Of a DNA stretch of 64,000 nucleotides, positions 29,604-39,629 are shown piece after piece (within the stretch, counting starts at the first letter, position 1; each line of letters begins with the position of its first letter). The notes under the pieces were generated by a model that was not told the DNA's origin, did not search any database, and saw only the letters and a program-made list of their open reading frames with translations. The stretch is from Shinisaurus crocodilurus (Eukaryota; Chordata; Lepidosauria; Squamata; Shinisauridae), in the NCBI GenBank assembly GCA_021292165.1, contig CM037877.1:309074834-309138833 (forward strand), given 5' to 3'. Both the position numbers and the translations under genes were made by a program.

Positions 29604-29928
29604 GATTACAGTAATACCTTGGATTGCAAGTAACTTGGTCTGAGAGCGTTTTGCAAGACAAGCAAAAAAATTTAATAAATTTTGACTTGATAAACAAGCG
29701 ACGTCTTGCAATACAAGTACTGTAGCATGGTCAAGAAAAATGAAGACTTTACCCTATCATTCTTTATTGCAGCTTAAATTCAAAATACGTGTACAAATTT
29801 CTTATGGGGAATTTCGCTTTGATATAAAAGTGTTTTGGATTACAAGCACGGTTCCGGAACGAATTATTACGGTACAAGAAAAAGGATTTAAAATTAATAA
29901 AGGCGATTCTTGGCTTCAGAGGAATCTT
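29604..29928. mobile_element. Tigger-like MITE, tandem unit 1
   Basis: The element proper begins CAGTAATACCTTGGATTGCA after TA (29607-29608). It is a longer version than at 21188, with an extra ATGGTCAAGAAAAATGAAGA... TTTATTGCAG block. Its right end has lost about 16 bases (TGCTTGCAATCCAAGG), so the inverted end is incomplete. 65 bp of flank is included in the tandem unit. Confidence 0.9.
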
Positions 29929-30276
29929 GATTACAGTAATACCTTGGATTGCAAGTAACTTGGTCTGAGAGCGTTTTGCAAGACAAGCAAAAAAATTTAA
30001 TAAATTTTGACTTGATAAACAAGCGACGTCTTGCAATACAAGTACTGTAGCATGGTCAAGAAAAATGAAGACTTTACCCTATCATTCTTTATTGCAGCTT
30101 AAATTCAAAATACGTGTACAAATTTCTTATGGGGAATTTCGCTTTGATATAAAAGTGTTTTGGATTACAAGCACGGTTCCGGAACGAATTATGCTTGCAA
30201 TCCAAGGTATTACGGTACAAGAAAAAGGATTTAAAATTAATAAAGGCGGCGATTCTTGGCTTCAGAGGAATCTTGA
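29929..30276. mobile_element. Tigger-like MITE, tandem unit 2
   Basis: Nearly identical to unit 1, including the non-element flank (GGATTTAAAATTAATAAAGG, TTGGCTTCAGAGGAATCTTG). It keeps the complete right end CTTGCAATCCAAGGTATTAC. Duplicated flank shows local tandem duplication, not two transpositions. Confidence 0.92.
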
Positions 30277-30727
30277 ACCTCTTTAGAAAGTTACAGTTTG
30301 AAAAGAAGTTTCTGCTCTTGATAGGGAATCTGGACAGGGATTGGAGAGAATAACCTGTTCATTTCACTGGAAGATCGATCCACGATTGCTTTTGGAAGAA
30401 GAAAAACTGCATCAGGAGAACTGGTCAGAGATCTCCCACATAATGTCTAGCAAGGCTGAAACTGCAGCCGCTTTCCGACCTCATCCCACGCGGGCTGATG
30501 GAACAGGCCACACAGGACAAGCAAACTCTGGTCTAGTCTGCTTACGGTAACTTTTGGAAAAGCATTTATGAAGAATGTTCCTGGGTGTGCTGCCTAGGGG
30601 GAGGAGTGCACACTGTTCAAAGGCAAATGGATTTTGGAAAGGGACTTTTGAGCTTTGAGGAAAGTGGATATAAAAATTAGGCCTGCACTGAAACCACTCA
30701 CCCGCTTTTGCCCACTGTGAATAATCA
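30277..30727. other. unassigned sequence
   Basis: Nothing recognised. Confidence 0.45.
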
Positions 30728-30828
30728 TGGACTACAACTCCCAGCATCCTCCGTGAGCTGTGCTGGCTAGGGGATGCCGTGAATTGTAGTCCTTCTTATG
30801 TGGAGGGCAACCAGGTTGGGGAAGGCTG
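30728..30828. mobile_element. hAT MITE (CAGCC family), left end missing
   Basis: GGACTACAACTCCCAGCATCC, then CTGTGCTGGCTAGGGGATGC, TTGTAGTCC and CAACCAGGTTGGGGAAGGCTG. Confidence 0.75.
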
Positions 30829-31451
30829 TTCTATGATGTCTTGGATAACATACATAACATGACTTTGTTCAGTGGCATAACTACACCGTGCGCCAGCCAA
30901 TAATGTGACGATGTTTCCAGCATACTGGCAGCATAGCACATGACATTCCTTATGGAGGCCATTGTCACCCACGGGGACCTGGTGCCCTTTTTCAAAGTCT
31001 GCAGTGTGGATGAGGGATGGATGGATGGATATGCCTGTTGTGCCACTTTTGCATGTGCCCATTCATTCATACACCCATTCCATGCTGTTCCTGCATTAAT
31101 CTATGGATTATTTTTTATTAATCTGCATGAAATTTTTATATTTAAGTACATATCTTTCAACATATTTTCTCACAAAATACACATTTCTACATGTATTTCT
31201 CCCCCCCCCTCAAAGTATGAGTTTCTAAATGTGTTTTTATGCTAAAATAAGCATTTTTTAATATGCATTTTTGGTATGTTTTTTGAGCCGAGAGCCACAT
31301 CACAAAATTCGGAGAAGTGCAAAATTCAGAAGACAGCTGCATTCTGGGAGGTGCGGGTCAGCCGAGTGCGCTTCGAGATGTGGACCAAACAACATCCTTG
31401 CGTCTGCGTCCCTAAGAAGGCATCATATGTGCACATATATCTCCTCCTGTG
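30829..31451. other. unassigned sequence
   Basis: AT-rich from 31100 to 31290. A short (GGAT)n at 31015-31030. No exon recognised. Confidence 0.45.
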
Positions 31452-31459
31452 TCTTACAG

Positions 31460-31605
31460 CAGCCCTCCCCAACCTGGTGCCTTCCAGATGTGTGTGACTA
31501 CAGTTCCCATCATCCCCATTCAGTATGGCCAATGGCTGCGCTGGCTGGGGGCTGATGGGAGTTGCAGTCCAGCGTATCTGGAGGCTGCCCAGTTGGGGAA
31601 GGCTG
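31460..31605. mobile_element. palindromic hAT MITE (CAGCC family), complete
   Basis: 146 bp from CAGCCCTCCCCAACCTGGTG to CCAGTTGGGGAAGGCTG, with a perfect 8-bp duplication TCTTACAG (31452-31459 and 31606-31613). The arms contain GTGACTACAGTTCCCATCAT and its inverse. It is the best copy of this family here. Confidence 0.94.
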
Positions 31606-31613
31606 TCTTACAG

Positions 31614-32330
31614 ATACTCAGCGGAGACCCCTGAATCCATTGCTCCCTGCCTGCCCTACAACTTCTCACTTGGGGGTCCCCGTTTATGGAATGCTCTCCC
31701 AAGGGAGGCTTGCCTGGCACTAACAGTGTTGTCTTTTCTGGCAACTGAGCAAAGAACTTTCTGTTTTCAGTGGCTCTTAAGTTTGAATAACTGGTGGAAC
31801 TGCTTTAATTGTTGGGAGTTGTAGGACACAACCTCCCATGTTCAAGGTTCTGTTGTTGTCATACAAAGCCCTAAAAGATACCTAGCAGACCACCTCCCAC
31901 TATATACCCCCAGCCGCCAACCTCTGAGAACTTCAGAGGAGGCCTTGTTGGCCATTCCGCGAGCAACGGAAGGTCGCCAGGGAACATCTCGAAAGCGGGC
32001 CTTCTCTCGGTAGTGTCGCTCACCCCCTGGAACACCTTCCCCTGTAAGGTTCAGGAAGCAGAAAATGTGAAGTGTTTTAAACGCCTCCTGAAAATGTACT
32101 TGTTCACGATTTCCCTGACTTATAATTGAACCACATGGTGCTGCTCTATTTTACGGTCTCTTTGTATTGTTTCTTTTTCTTTTACTTTTGTTGTTGTATG
32201 TTGATTTTTTTTAGTGTTATGTTGTACGTTTAACTGTGACTTTTGAAACAAAAAATGTATGTGAACTGCTTAGAGATTTTATTATATTAAACAGTATACA
32301 AGTACTACAAATAAAGAAATAAAGAAATAG
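31614..32330 (+). mobile_element. L2-clade LINE 3' fragments
   Basis: Two adjoining pieces. 31622-31830 reads SLGGPRLWNALPREACLALT, the conserved L2 C-terminal block. 31848-32110 reads a similar block again (CCTGGAACACCTTCCCCTGT; AAACGCCTCCTGAAAATGTA). An AT-rich 3' untranslated region ends near 32330 in AATAAAGAAATAAAGAAAT. The repeated block means two overlapping insertions or an internal duplication. Confidence 0.75.
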
Positions 32331-33124
32331 TTCTTTTTATCCCACTGTTTGTTTATTGCAGTAGTCCTATATTGCTGTTTTCTCATTGGTTTCTGCAAAC
32401 TGCCCTGGAAACGTTTGCATCTGAATATCCAGCACAGATGACGCTGCTTTGCCACCTTCTGTCTTGAGTGAGGCCTCCATCTCATTCCAAATCTATTTTG
32501 GAATCTCCGCTCCTTTCCTTGTCGCAGCCAAATTTTGCCCTTCCCTGCTGCCGGATGCTGGCAGGCTGCTCCCCTCTTGGGTCTTGGCCAAGGGGCTGTG
32601 ATGCTCCTCTGCTGCCTCTCCAAAGTTGTTCTGCTGGCACCATCTGGCACAGAGATGGATGCAAAGACCAGCAAGCCTCCCTCCAGCTCTTTGGAGAATA
32701 AAGCCGCAACAGATGGGCAGGTCCCTCCTCAGCTGGTGACTGATGTTTGCCAGCAACTTTAGAAATTTGGGTGGAAGAAGCAACATTTTCCTTCTCATCA
32801 GCTAAGGCTGCAATTCTACTTACCGTCCTTGGAAATAAATAAGTTCCATTAAACCCAGTGGGAGTTACCTCTGAGAAACCATGCATGGGGCCAGGCTACC
32901 TATTGAGGATTGTTATTATGGGACAAAGAACACGTTAAAGACAAGAAACTGGCTGGGCAAATCTGCATTCCTGTGCATGCCTGTTCAGAAGTAAGTCCCA
33001 CTGAGTTCAGTGAGGCTTACTCCCAAGTAAATGGGCATAAGATCGTACCTAAGCTTCCTTTCACAGTGCAACTTTACTGATAATACAATTCACATTTTGA
33101 TATGCCCAATGAACATGCTAGATG
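32331..33124. other. unassigned sequence with two old short elements
   Basis: About 32805-32880 (GGCTGCAATTCTACTTACCG, CCCAGTGGGAGTTACCTCTG) and 32950-33050 (TTCAGAAGTAAGTCCCACTG, GGCTTACTCCCAAGTAAATG) are copies of an AAGTAAG-type reptile MITE with internal inverted symmetry. The frames at 32282-32886 (minus, up to 134 codons) overlap one another and show no domain. Confidence 0.45.
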
Positions 33125-33132
33125 CTGTAAGG

Positions 33133-33264
33133 CAGACATCCCCAACCTGTTGCACTCCAGATGTTTTGCACTTCAGTTCCCATCAACCTCAACCAGCATG
33201 GCCAATGGGAGTTGTGGGAGGTGTAGTCCGAAACATCTGGAGGGACCCCAGTTGGGGAAGGCTG
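33133..33264. mobile_element. hAT MITE (CAGCC family)
   Basis: CAGACATCCCCAACCTGTTG to CCCCAGTTGGGGAAGGCTG, with diverged cores TTCAGTTCCCATCAACC and GGGAGGTGTAGTCCG. Flanks CTGTAAGG and CGGTCGGG match poorly (5/8). Confidence 0.78.
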
Positions 33265-34165
33265 CGGTCGGGGTTTCTTTACAACCTGCACTGGCAGGAC
33301 AACTTTGTACGTTTAAGCTCTTTTATGATTTTCCATTTTATGTTTTGTCATACTAAATTGTACACCACTTTGGATGCTTTGCAGAAAATCAATTTATAAA
33401 AATTGGAAATGAAAACAATATCAAAGAATCAGCATTTCTGTCTTCCTTCTGGTACAGTCTGTAGACAAACACAGGAAGCAACTCTTCAGCAATGACCCGC
33501 TCCTACTATGGAAGATATTTCATAACTGCAGGCAACCAACAACACCTCTCTCCGTATACCTTTGTTGTCTGGGTGTGACACAGTTGGAAAAGGTGTGTGT
33601 TGCGTAACACTCTGGTTCCCATCCACTGACAAAAACAAAGTGAACTCAGAATCTCTTTCTGAAATTACAGTAGTTCCCGCTGGGAAATACCCCAGACTCA
33701 TCTTGGGTATAGTTGTAATCTTTTCTTGCAAGTGTTAATTAAATGATTGATTGAAAGTGAGATTTAACTAACTCTGATAAGCTCACACAATTTTTCTGGC
33801 CAGTAATTGTGTTTCGCTCCAGGGGGTAGCTAGGAAAGTGATGCTAAGGGCACGGGGAGACTCTGTTACACAAGAACGGTGATCCAGGTTTTGCCTTTTG
33901 CCCCAAAGAGTGAGCGAGATATAAGAAGTAGGTGACACTTTTCCTGGAATTACCTTATCTATGCTGTTTCCTTTTGCATTTTTATTAAACAGAACAAAAT
34001 GGGTCATAAAAAGAATGTGGCATAAAAAAAGCAGCAATCTCAGAGAGTGAATATTTTAAAAAGTCTCTGGCAGGACATGCTAAGGTACCGCTTGGAAGCC
34101 GCTTACTTGGTCAGCTGCTTCACTGCTATCTCCCGGTTCATGTGAAATGAAAGCAGACAATGTAT
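33265..34165. other. unassigned sequence
   Basis: Nothing recognised in 0.9 kb. Confidence 0.45.
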
Positions 34166-34172
34166 TTACTTA

Positions 34173-34314
34173 GGGCACAATCCTATTTGCATCTTTGGAC
34201 AGGAAAAAAAAAAGCCCTACAACTCCCAGCATTCCCCAGCCAGCTGGCTGGGGAATGCTGGGTGTTGAAGGACTTTTTTTTTTCCTGTCCAAAGATGCAA
34301 ATAGGATTGTGCCC
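34173..34314. mobile_element. palindromic MITE with GGGCACAATCCTAT ends
   Basis: A 142-bp hairpin. Outer arms GGGCACAATCCTATTTGCAT and inverse, then CTTTGGACAGGAAAAAAAA and inverse, then CTACAACTCCCAGCATTCC and an inverse, closing on CCAGCCAGCTGGCTGG. Flanked by TTACTTA on both sides (34166-34172 and 34315-34321), though this sits in a repetitive TTACTTACTTA context. Outer ends match 1750-1826, while the core matches the CAGTG-family MITEs. Confidence 0.85.
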
Positions 34315-34362
34315 TTACTTACTTATTACTTCAATTTATTAAACACCTTATCAAAGAGATTA

Positions 34363-34616
34363 CAGTAATACCTTGGATTGCAAGTAACTTGGTTTGAGAG
34401 CGTTTTGCAAGACAAGCAAATTTTTAAATATTTATTTATTTATTTTTTACTTGCTATACAAGCGACGTCTTGCAATACAAGTACTGTAGGACGGCTTAAA
34501 TTAAAAATCTCTGTACAAATTTTTTTTTGGGGGGGGATTTCGTTTTGATATAAGAGTGTTTTGGATTACAAGCACGTTTCCGGAACGAATTATGCTCTCA
34601 ATCCAAGGCATGACTG
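34363..34616. mobile_element. Tigger-like MITE (TTGGATTGCAAG family)
   Basis: CAGTAATACCTTGGATTGCA to CAATCCAAGGCATGACTG, 254 bp, with TA borders (34361-34362 and 34617-34618). Confidence 0.92.
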
Positions 34617-34618
34617 TA

Positions 34619-35081
34619 TCTAGGCAAATGGTGTTATGCCTATGCATGTGCATGTAGATGTGTGTGTGAGAGAGAGAGGGGGGGGAGAGAGAGAGAGAGA
34701 ATGAATGAATGAATGAATGAATAAACACAGGTTGGTAGGTTTGCTTATCTGTCTTCTTTTTGAGCCTTAAGCCCTGGTCAGCAACTACGGTAGTTTATTC
34801 GTGGATCGCTTGGAGTAGGACATGAAAGGTTACTGGAGCCATCCCGCACATAGCATTGATCACCTTTTGGCTGGTCCCTGGTCCTCAGCCTTTGATAGCA
34901 GCTGAGGATGCAGACATTAACAGGTGGCCATTAAAGTGACCACCTAGGCATCACCCAAAAAAAAATTTTTTTTAATAGGACAAAAGTGAACATAGATTTG
35001 CATAACATTTGCATATGCTAATTTGTATAGAAAGATGCACATTTAGAAATAATGACTGTAACTGAAATAGAAATGCAATGG
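34619..35081. other. unassigned sequence with microsatellites
   Basis: (GA)n at about 34666-34700, (GAAT)n at 34701-34722, and an A/T run at 34960-34975. No gene recognised. Confidence 0.5.
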
Positions 35082-35735
35082 CTGGGTTCAGACAACATGA
35101 TAACCCACCACACTCAAGGGTTGACATTTCGTATTTTAGATATGCGACTTGTTTTCCTGCTCAAATTGGATTGCTTTTATAAATATTTTATAAATATTGT
35201 AATTGTGTTTGTTTTCAATTTTAATAGCTATTTTAACCTGTTGTTCTGTGCGTTGTAATTGTGTTTTGACTGTTTTAATTTTAATAGCTATTTAATTGTG
35301 TTTTAAATTGGGTTTTTTTTTAATTCTTATTATTTTAATAGCTATTTTAATCTGTTGCTTTACTTGTTTCCCTGCTGGTCTATGACCGTAATAAACGGAC
35401 TGTCTGACTGACAAGGGTTGAGTATGGGTTGGGTATGGGTTGTCATTGAACTGTGGATTTATTTATTTATTTATTTATTTATTATATTTACACCCCGCCT
35501 TTTTTCCTGCAAGGAACCCTGGGTTATGAAACATGGGTTATGGTGTTGTTTGAACCCAGCTGTGCTAACAAACCATGTTTTGTTAGTCATGAATAACCCT
35601 CAGTTCACAACCAAACAACAAACTATGGGTTTTCTTCATGGGTTGTTCATGGTTAACAAACCATGGTTTGTTAGCACAGCTGGGTTCAGAGAACACGATT
35701 ACCCACAGTTCAACAACAACCACAAGATGTAGTGA
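35082..35735. mobile_element. foldback DNA element with insertions
   Basis: CTGGGTTCAGACAACATGAT marks one end (35083) and CTGGGTTCAGAGAACACGAT recurs at 35682. An inverted pair, GAACCCAGCTGTGCTAACAA (35551) and TTGTTAGCACAGCTGGGTTC (35669), brackets CATG words. A LINE-like piece is inserted at 35125-35411, and a SINE tail (35457-35525, TTTATTn then CCTGCAAGGAACCC) interrupts it again. Confidence 0.55.
35125..35411 (+). mobile_element. retroelement 3' fragment with 10-bp target duplication
   Basis: An AT-rich piece ending in GACCGTAATAAACGGACTGT and CTGACTGA, flanked by CAAGGGTTGA on both sides (35115-35124 and 35412-35421). The end repeat and duplication length suggest LINE-type insertion. 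The family is not certain. Confidence 0.6.
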
Positions 35736-35835
35736 TGGCCACCAATCTGGACAGCTTTAAAAGGGGATTGGACAAATTCATAGAGGAGAAGGCTATTGAT
35801 GGCTACGAGTCCTGATTGGCTATATGATACTCACG
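35735..35835 (+). mobile_element. CR1 (subfamily A) fragment
   Basis: GATGTAGTGATGGCCACCAA, CAGCTTTAAAAGGGGATTGG and ACAAATTCATAGAGGAGAAG match the CR1-A 3' region. Confidence 0.8.
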
Positions 35836-35870
35836 AGATAGCCGAAGAATTCTTTTTTATCGTATTTTGG

Positions 35871-36614
35871 AGATGTCCCCTATTTGCAGGGCTGTCCAGT
35901 CGCAAGCCTGCTTAGAGAGAAAGAACCAGAAGCAGGGAAGGCACATGGTGCAGGGCCTTAGAGTTGCCCACCCGCAGCTAGCACCCGGACAAGGCTGAAT
36001 GGGCCGACACACGGGTCACCTGGCCACAGTCTTCCCCACCATGTTGAGAAGTAGTGCCTGGGTTTAATAGAAGAACAGGAGGGGAAGGCACCAATGTGTG
36101 AACAAAAACGAAAGAGAAAGAAGTTTGTGGCCGGGTGACCGGCCAGATGGGCGATTGATAAATGTAATAAATAAATAAAGAAGTATCAGGTGCCAGTTAA
36201 AATTAGTAGTAGTGGTAGTAGTATATTTATTTATAACCCGCCTTTTTCCCAATACTGGGACTCAAGGCGGCTTCACAACATTAAAATTTGTACCGTTAAA
36301 ACATATAAATAGAAAAATACAAAAGTTAAAAATATAATTAAATCAGAGACAGTATTAAAATTATATAAACTATCGCAGCTAAAACAGTTTAATGCCCAAC
36401 ACGTTTCGGTTTACACCTTTGCCGGAGGCACTACTTCTCACCACGGTGGGGGAGACCATGGCCAGGCAACCCGTGTGCCGGCCCATTCAGCCGTTGCCCG
36501 GGTGCTAGCTGCGGGTGGGCAACTCCCAGGCCCTCCACCACGTGCCTTCCCTGCTTCTGGTTCTTTCTCTCTAAGCAGGCTTGCGGCTGGACAGCCCTGC
36601 AAATAGGGGACGCC
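35871..36614. repeat. 190-bp inverted repeat with 362-bp spacer
   Basis: Left arm 35871-36061 and right arm 36424-36614 are reverse complements at roughly 90% (shared words GCAGGGCTGTCCAG, GCAAGCCTGCTTAGAGAGAA, AACCAGAAGCAGGGAAGGCA, GAGAAGTAGTGCCT). The spacer holds a LINE tail (36125-36180) and an L2 tail (36195-36400). CACGTTTCGGTTTACACC lies next to the right arm. It is either a foldback transposon with insertions or a local inverted duplication. A 167-codon frame at 36431-36934 is a by-product of the right arm. Confidence 0.88.
36195..36400 (-). mobile_element. L2-like 3' tail
   Basis: TATTTATTTATAACCCGCCT, TTTTCCCAATACTGGGACTC and AAGGCGGCTTCACAAC, then AT-rich sequence. Confidence 0.65.
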
Positions 36615-37347
36615 TCCAAATAGAGAACTTCAAATAGAGGGCTGTTCTCTGTGAGGCAGAACACGCGGCCACCCACGCCCGGAAAAGTTGTTCCCGCCGG
36701 CTTCGGTGGAACGAGCCGCTGTGAAAGGCACGAGAGCAGGCAGACGGGCTTGTCCCTGTTCAGTGGGCAAACCCCGCCAGGGGTATCTGGAAAGGAGGCA
36801 AGAAGAGGGAAGAAAGTGGGGCAGAGAGGGGCCATAGTTGCACACGTTGAACAACAGAGGACTGGAGAAGCCGGTTGGAGGCAGGGGAGGGGGAAGAGCA
36901 CTGCTGGGCGTATGTCCCTCTGCCGCTGATTCATATGATATGTGACCTCATGACTTAGCTGTCTTGAGTCTGACCTAAAGCCAGGAGTTTCTAGTTTAGC
37001 TTGTCAGAAGTGCTTACAGGAGATGATGGAAGCTGGAATTTGTGTCAGCACATAAGGCCTACTGTCGGTTCCAATAAAAAATGGCTTTATGTTGGAGACA
37101 CAATTTTGCTAAAAAAATATATATATATAAAAAAAATCATGGTATGGCTTCCAGGAACTCCAGTGTCCTGGCTATAGGATGGTGAAACTACAGGCTGGAA
37201 AGCTGGGATAGTTCCTGAAAAGCCCTTAAATCGAGGCCCAACACAGTACTGTGTACACAGGAGATTCGGAACTGGATCTCCCAAGCTCTTCTTCTGTCAT
37301 TCAAAGCTGGCATGGGGGACAATTTGGATAGGGGATGAACCCTCTCC
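36615..37347. other. unassigned sequence
   Basis: GC-rich from 36650 to 36910 without recognised coding content, then AT-rich. Nothing assigned. Confidence 0.45.
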
Positions 37348-37355
37348 CTACACAC

Positions 37356-37491
37356 CAGTGTTCTCCAACCTTGGGTCCCCAGATGTTTTTGGCCTACAAC
37401 TCCCAGCAACACCCCAGCCAGCTACGCTGGCTGGGGCGTGCTGGGAGTTGTAGGCCAAAAACATCTGGGGACCCAAGGTTGGAGAACACTG
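37356..37491. mobile_element. palindromic hAT MITE (CAGTGTTCTCC family)
   Basis: 136 bp. One arm has an extra AC at the CAGCAACACCCC position. Flanks CTACACAC and CTATACAC match 7/8. Confidence 0.93.
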
Positions 37492-37499
37492 CTATACAC

Positions 37500-38297
37500 C
37501 ATGGCCCCAACCTAAATTGTCCGTCCCACCCACCACCCACGCCCGCTGCATTAGCCACAGGAAAACAATATGGGGAGTGAGAGGGAAACACACACACACA
37601 CACCGCATCACCTCACTCAGAGCGAGATCCTCTGCAGACGATTGCAATGAGAGAAAAGGCGGTGGGGAAACAGTCACATGGCGCTAATCATGGATCTGCA
37701 TCACGGGGCCGTTTGGCCCGTAGAAATTGCTCCTTATTGAGAGGTGTTAGGACTGTAAGGGTGGGGGAACGCTTTTCAGCTTTCGGGCTGTGCTTTCTTT
37801 AAAGAACGAGAGGGGACGGGGAAATTTTTATTTAGGTTTTATTTTATTTTTTCTGGTACATTTCTATACTGCCCAAACAATAGCTGACGTTTGAATGGGT
37901 GCTGTACTTAATGGGTGTTTGTTGTTACATTATTTCAGTTGCACGCACCCATTTTGAATTGTTTCCCAGGGTGCAACCCTATAAGTCCCTCTGACCTCGT
38001 CTGGGGAAGCTTAATAGGATTGGGGGCGGAAGTCCCCTGCGACCTCGGAAATCTTTTCCGAGGTCGCAGTGCCACGGAGCACCTACCACCGCCACCACCC
38101 ATAGCCAGCGTGGGTTTTTTCCGCACCGGCAGGGAACCAAAGACAATCTTCCGTCTTCGGTTCCCCCGTGGTGGGGGGGGGGCGTTCCTGGGGGCGGGGA
38201 GGGGCGAGGCTCTCCTGGATTCCGAGGAATCCAGGTGGCGCTTCAGCCTCTCCTCCTCGCGAGGAGAGGTAAGACATCTGGACAGCCGAAATCGGCC
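37500..38297. other. unassigned sequence with a possible regulatory block
   Basis: About 37620-37740 (GACGATTGCAATGAGAG, CACATGGCGCTAATCATGGA, CGGGGCCGTTTGGCCCGTAG) has unique texture. 38040-38270 is GC-rich with a palindromic GAGGTCGCAG/CTGCGACCTC pair. The 209-codon plus frame at 37915-38544 reads through a MITE and is spurious. Confidence 0.35.
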
Positions 38298-38305
38298 GTC
38301 TAGAT

Positions 38306-38440
38306 CAGTGTTCTCCAAGCTTGGGTCCCCAGATGTTTTTGGCCTACAACTCCCAGCATGCCCCAGCCAGCGTAGCTGGCTGGGGCATGCTGGGAGTTGT
38401 AGGCCAAAAACATCTGGGGACCCAAGCTTGGAGAATACTG
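38306..38440. mobile_element. palindromic hAT MITE (CAGTGTTCTCC family)
   Basis: 135-bp hairpin with exact 8-bp duplication GTCTAGAT (38298-38305 and 38441-38448). Both arms share CCAAGCTTGG-type changes relative to other copies, so the substitution appears in both arms at once. Confidence 0.95.
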
Positions 38441-38579
38441 GTCTAGATGTTTCCGAGGGCGAGGAGAGTGCGGCGTGTTGGAATATGGAGTCTCATATTC
38501 AGGTTTGCCTTCGGGCAAAGAAGCAACAGAACCGGCAGACATGATCAAGGTCATGCCTGAGCGAAGTGTCACCTTTGGC

Positions 38580-39005
38580 CCAGTGTAGTGGGTGTACCGT
38601 TTTTTGTCTTCAGGGGATCTGGAGCAAGGGTCATGCTAGATTGTGTTCAGCTGGGATGACATCATGCCATGGGTGCAGCTGGCATTGCATCATCTAGCAT
38701 GTGACTGTACAGAATTGTATAAAAGGTGTGCAAAGTCTTTGTGTTCTTGTTGGGGGGGGGGAAGGAGTTAATTGGATTAGGAATTATTGATTAGAAAAGC
38801 ATTCTGTAAGTAAAGAGATAGTTTGTGTGTCTAGACTGTATCTGTTTTGTCTGACATACTGTTCTCTTTCACTTTTTGTACAATAGCACTCTGTGTATGT
38901 TCTGTTCATATTTTTGCAAGTCTTAGTTTAGTAAACCTCTGTGTTTAAAGAAACAGACTTGTTGTTTTGTTTTTTGCCTACTGGCCTAGCACACGCTTCT
39001 CACGC
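38580..39005 (+). mobile_element. possible solo LTR
   Basis: A TATA-like TTGTATAAAAGGTG at about 38716 is followed by T-rich DNA and TTTAGTAAACCTCTGTG near 38926, which looks like an LTR promoter and poly(A) region. Ends and duplication not resolved. G9 run at about 38752. Confidence 0.35.
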
Positions 39006-39198
39006 TACCCTATCTCCACTGCACATTCTGCAGCCGCTGGGACAAGGTTATTTAACTTTGTTTTCCCCCCGGCGGCTCAGATTTCCAATACGGCGGCTAT
39101 CCCGTCCGCCACGCTCCCCCCGCCCTGCGGGTCTGGAGGCTTGCGGGCACCCTCACAGGACTGCACTGCCCATTCATGATATGATACATGTTATAGAG
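39006..39198. other. unassigned sequence
   Basis: CpG-rich, nothing recognised. Confidence 0.4.
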
Positions 39199-39313
39199 CA
39201 GCACCCTCCAAATGTGTTGGACTACTATGCCCATCCTCCCCAGGACAGCACAGCTATTGTCAGGCTGGCTGGGGATAATAGGAGCTGAAGGGCGCCAGGT
39301 TGGGGGAGGCCCG
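39199..39313. mobile_element. hAT MITE (CAGCC family), diverged
   Basis: CAGCACCCTCCAAATGTGTT and GGACTAC on the left, GGCTGGCTGGGGATAATAGG and GCGCCAGGTTGGGGGAGGC on the right. Confidence 0.65.
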
Positions 39314-39389
39314 CCCGGCGCCAACGCCGTCCTCTTTTTGGCTCCAGGTTAAGACCGCCCTCTCTACTCCCAGGCGCCGAATGGTATTT

Positions 39390-39590
39390 AGTGGTATATG
39401 ACGGGGCATTTATGTCGGCTGTCTGTTTTTAGCACATCTAGTATTTTTATTGAAATTGTTTTTAGCCTGTTTAAATTGTTTTAAACTTTGTACATTGAAA
39501 TTTTATGTGGCATTTTATTATCCGTATTTGTCTCTTGTAATTTTATGAATCCCAGAGAGCTTTGGCTATTGGGTGATAGAGAAATGAGAT

Positions 39591-39628
<38 letters not shown>
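39390..39628 (+). mobile_element. L2 3' tail ending in (GATA)n
   Basis: AT-rich 3' untranslated region, then CCCAGAGAGCTTTGGCTATT and GGGTGATAGAGAAATGAGAT, the standard reptile L2 end, followed by GATA repeats at 39592-39628. Confidence 0.75.

Positions 39629-39629
<1 letters not shown>

Noticed and set aside
29604..30276. Short tandem array such as a CRISPR
   Set aside because: Only two long units, each a Tigger-like MITE with flank; no short repeats with unique spacers.
32282..32886. Possible host exon (overlapping minus frames of 130 and 134 codons)
   Set aside because: The frames overlap in different phases, lack domains and have no clear splice context.
34166..34321. TTACTTA as proof of transposition for the palindrome
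   Set aside because: The flank is itself a TTACTTACTTA run, so the match may be chance; the element call rests on its terminal inverted repeats.
36431..36934. 167-codon minus frame
   Set aside because: It lies in one arm of the inverted repeat with no recognisable domain.
37915..38544. 209-codon plus frame
   Set aside because: It crosses a MITE and its target duplication. Composition-driven.
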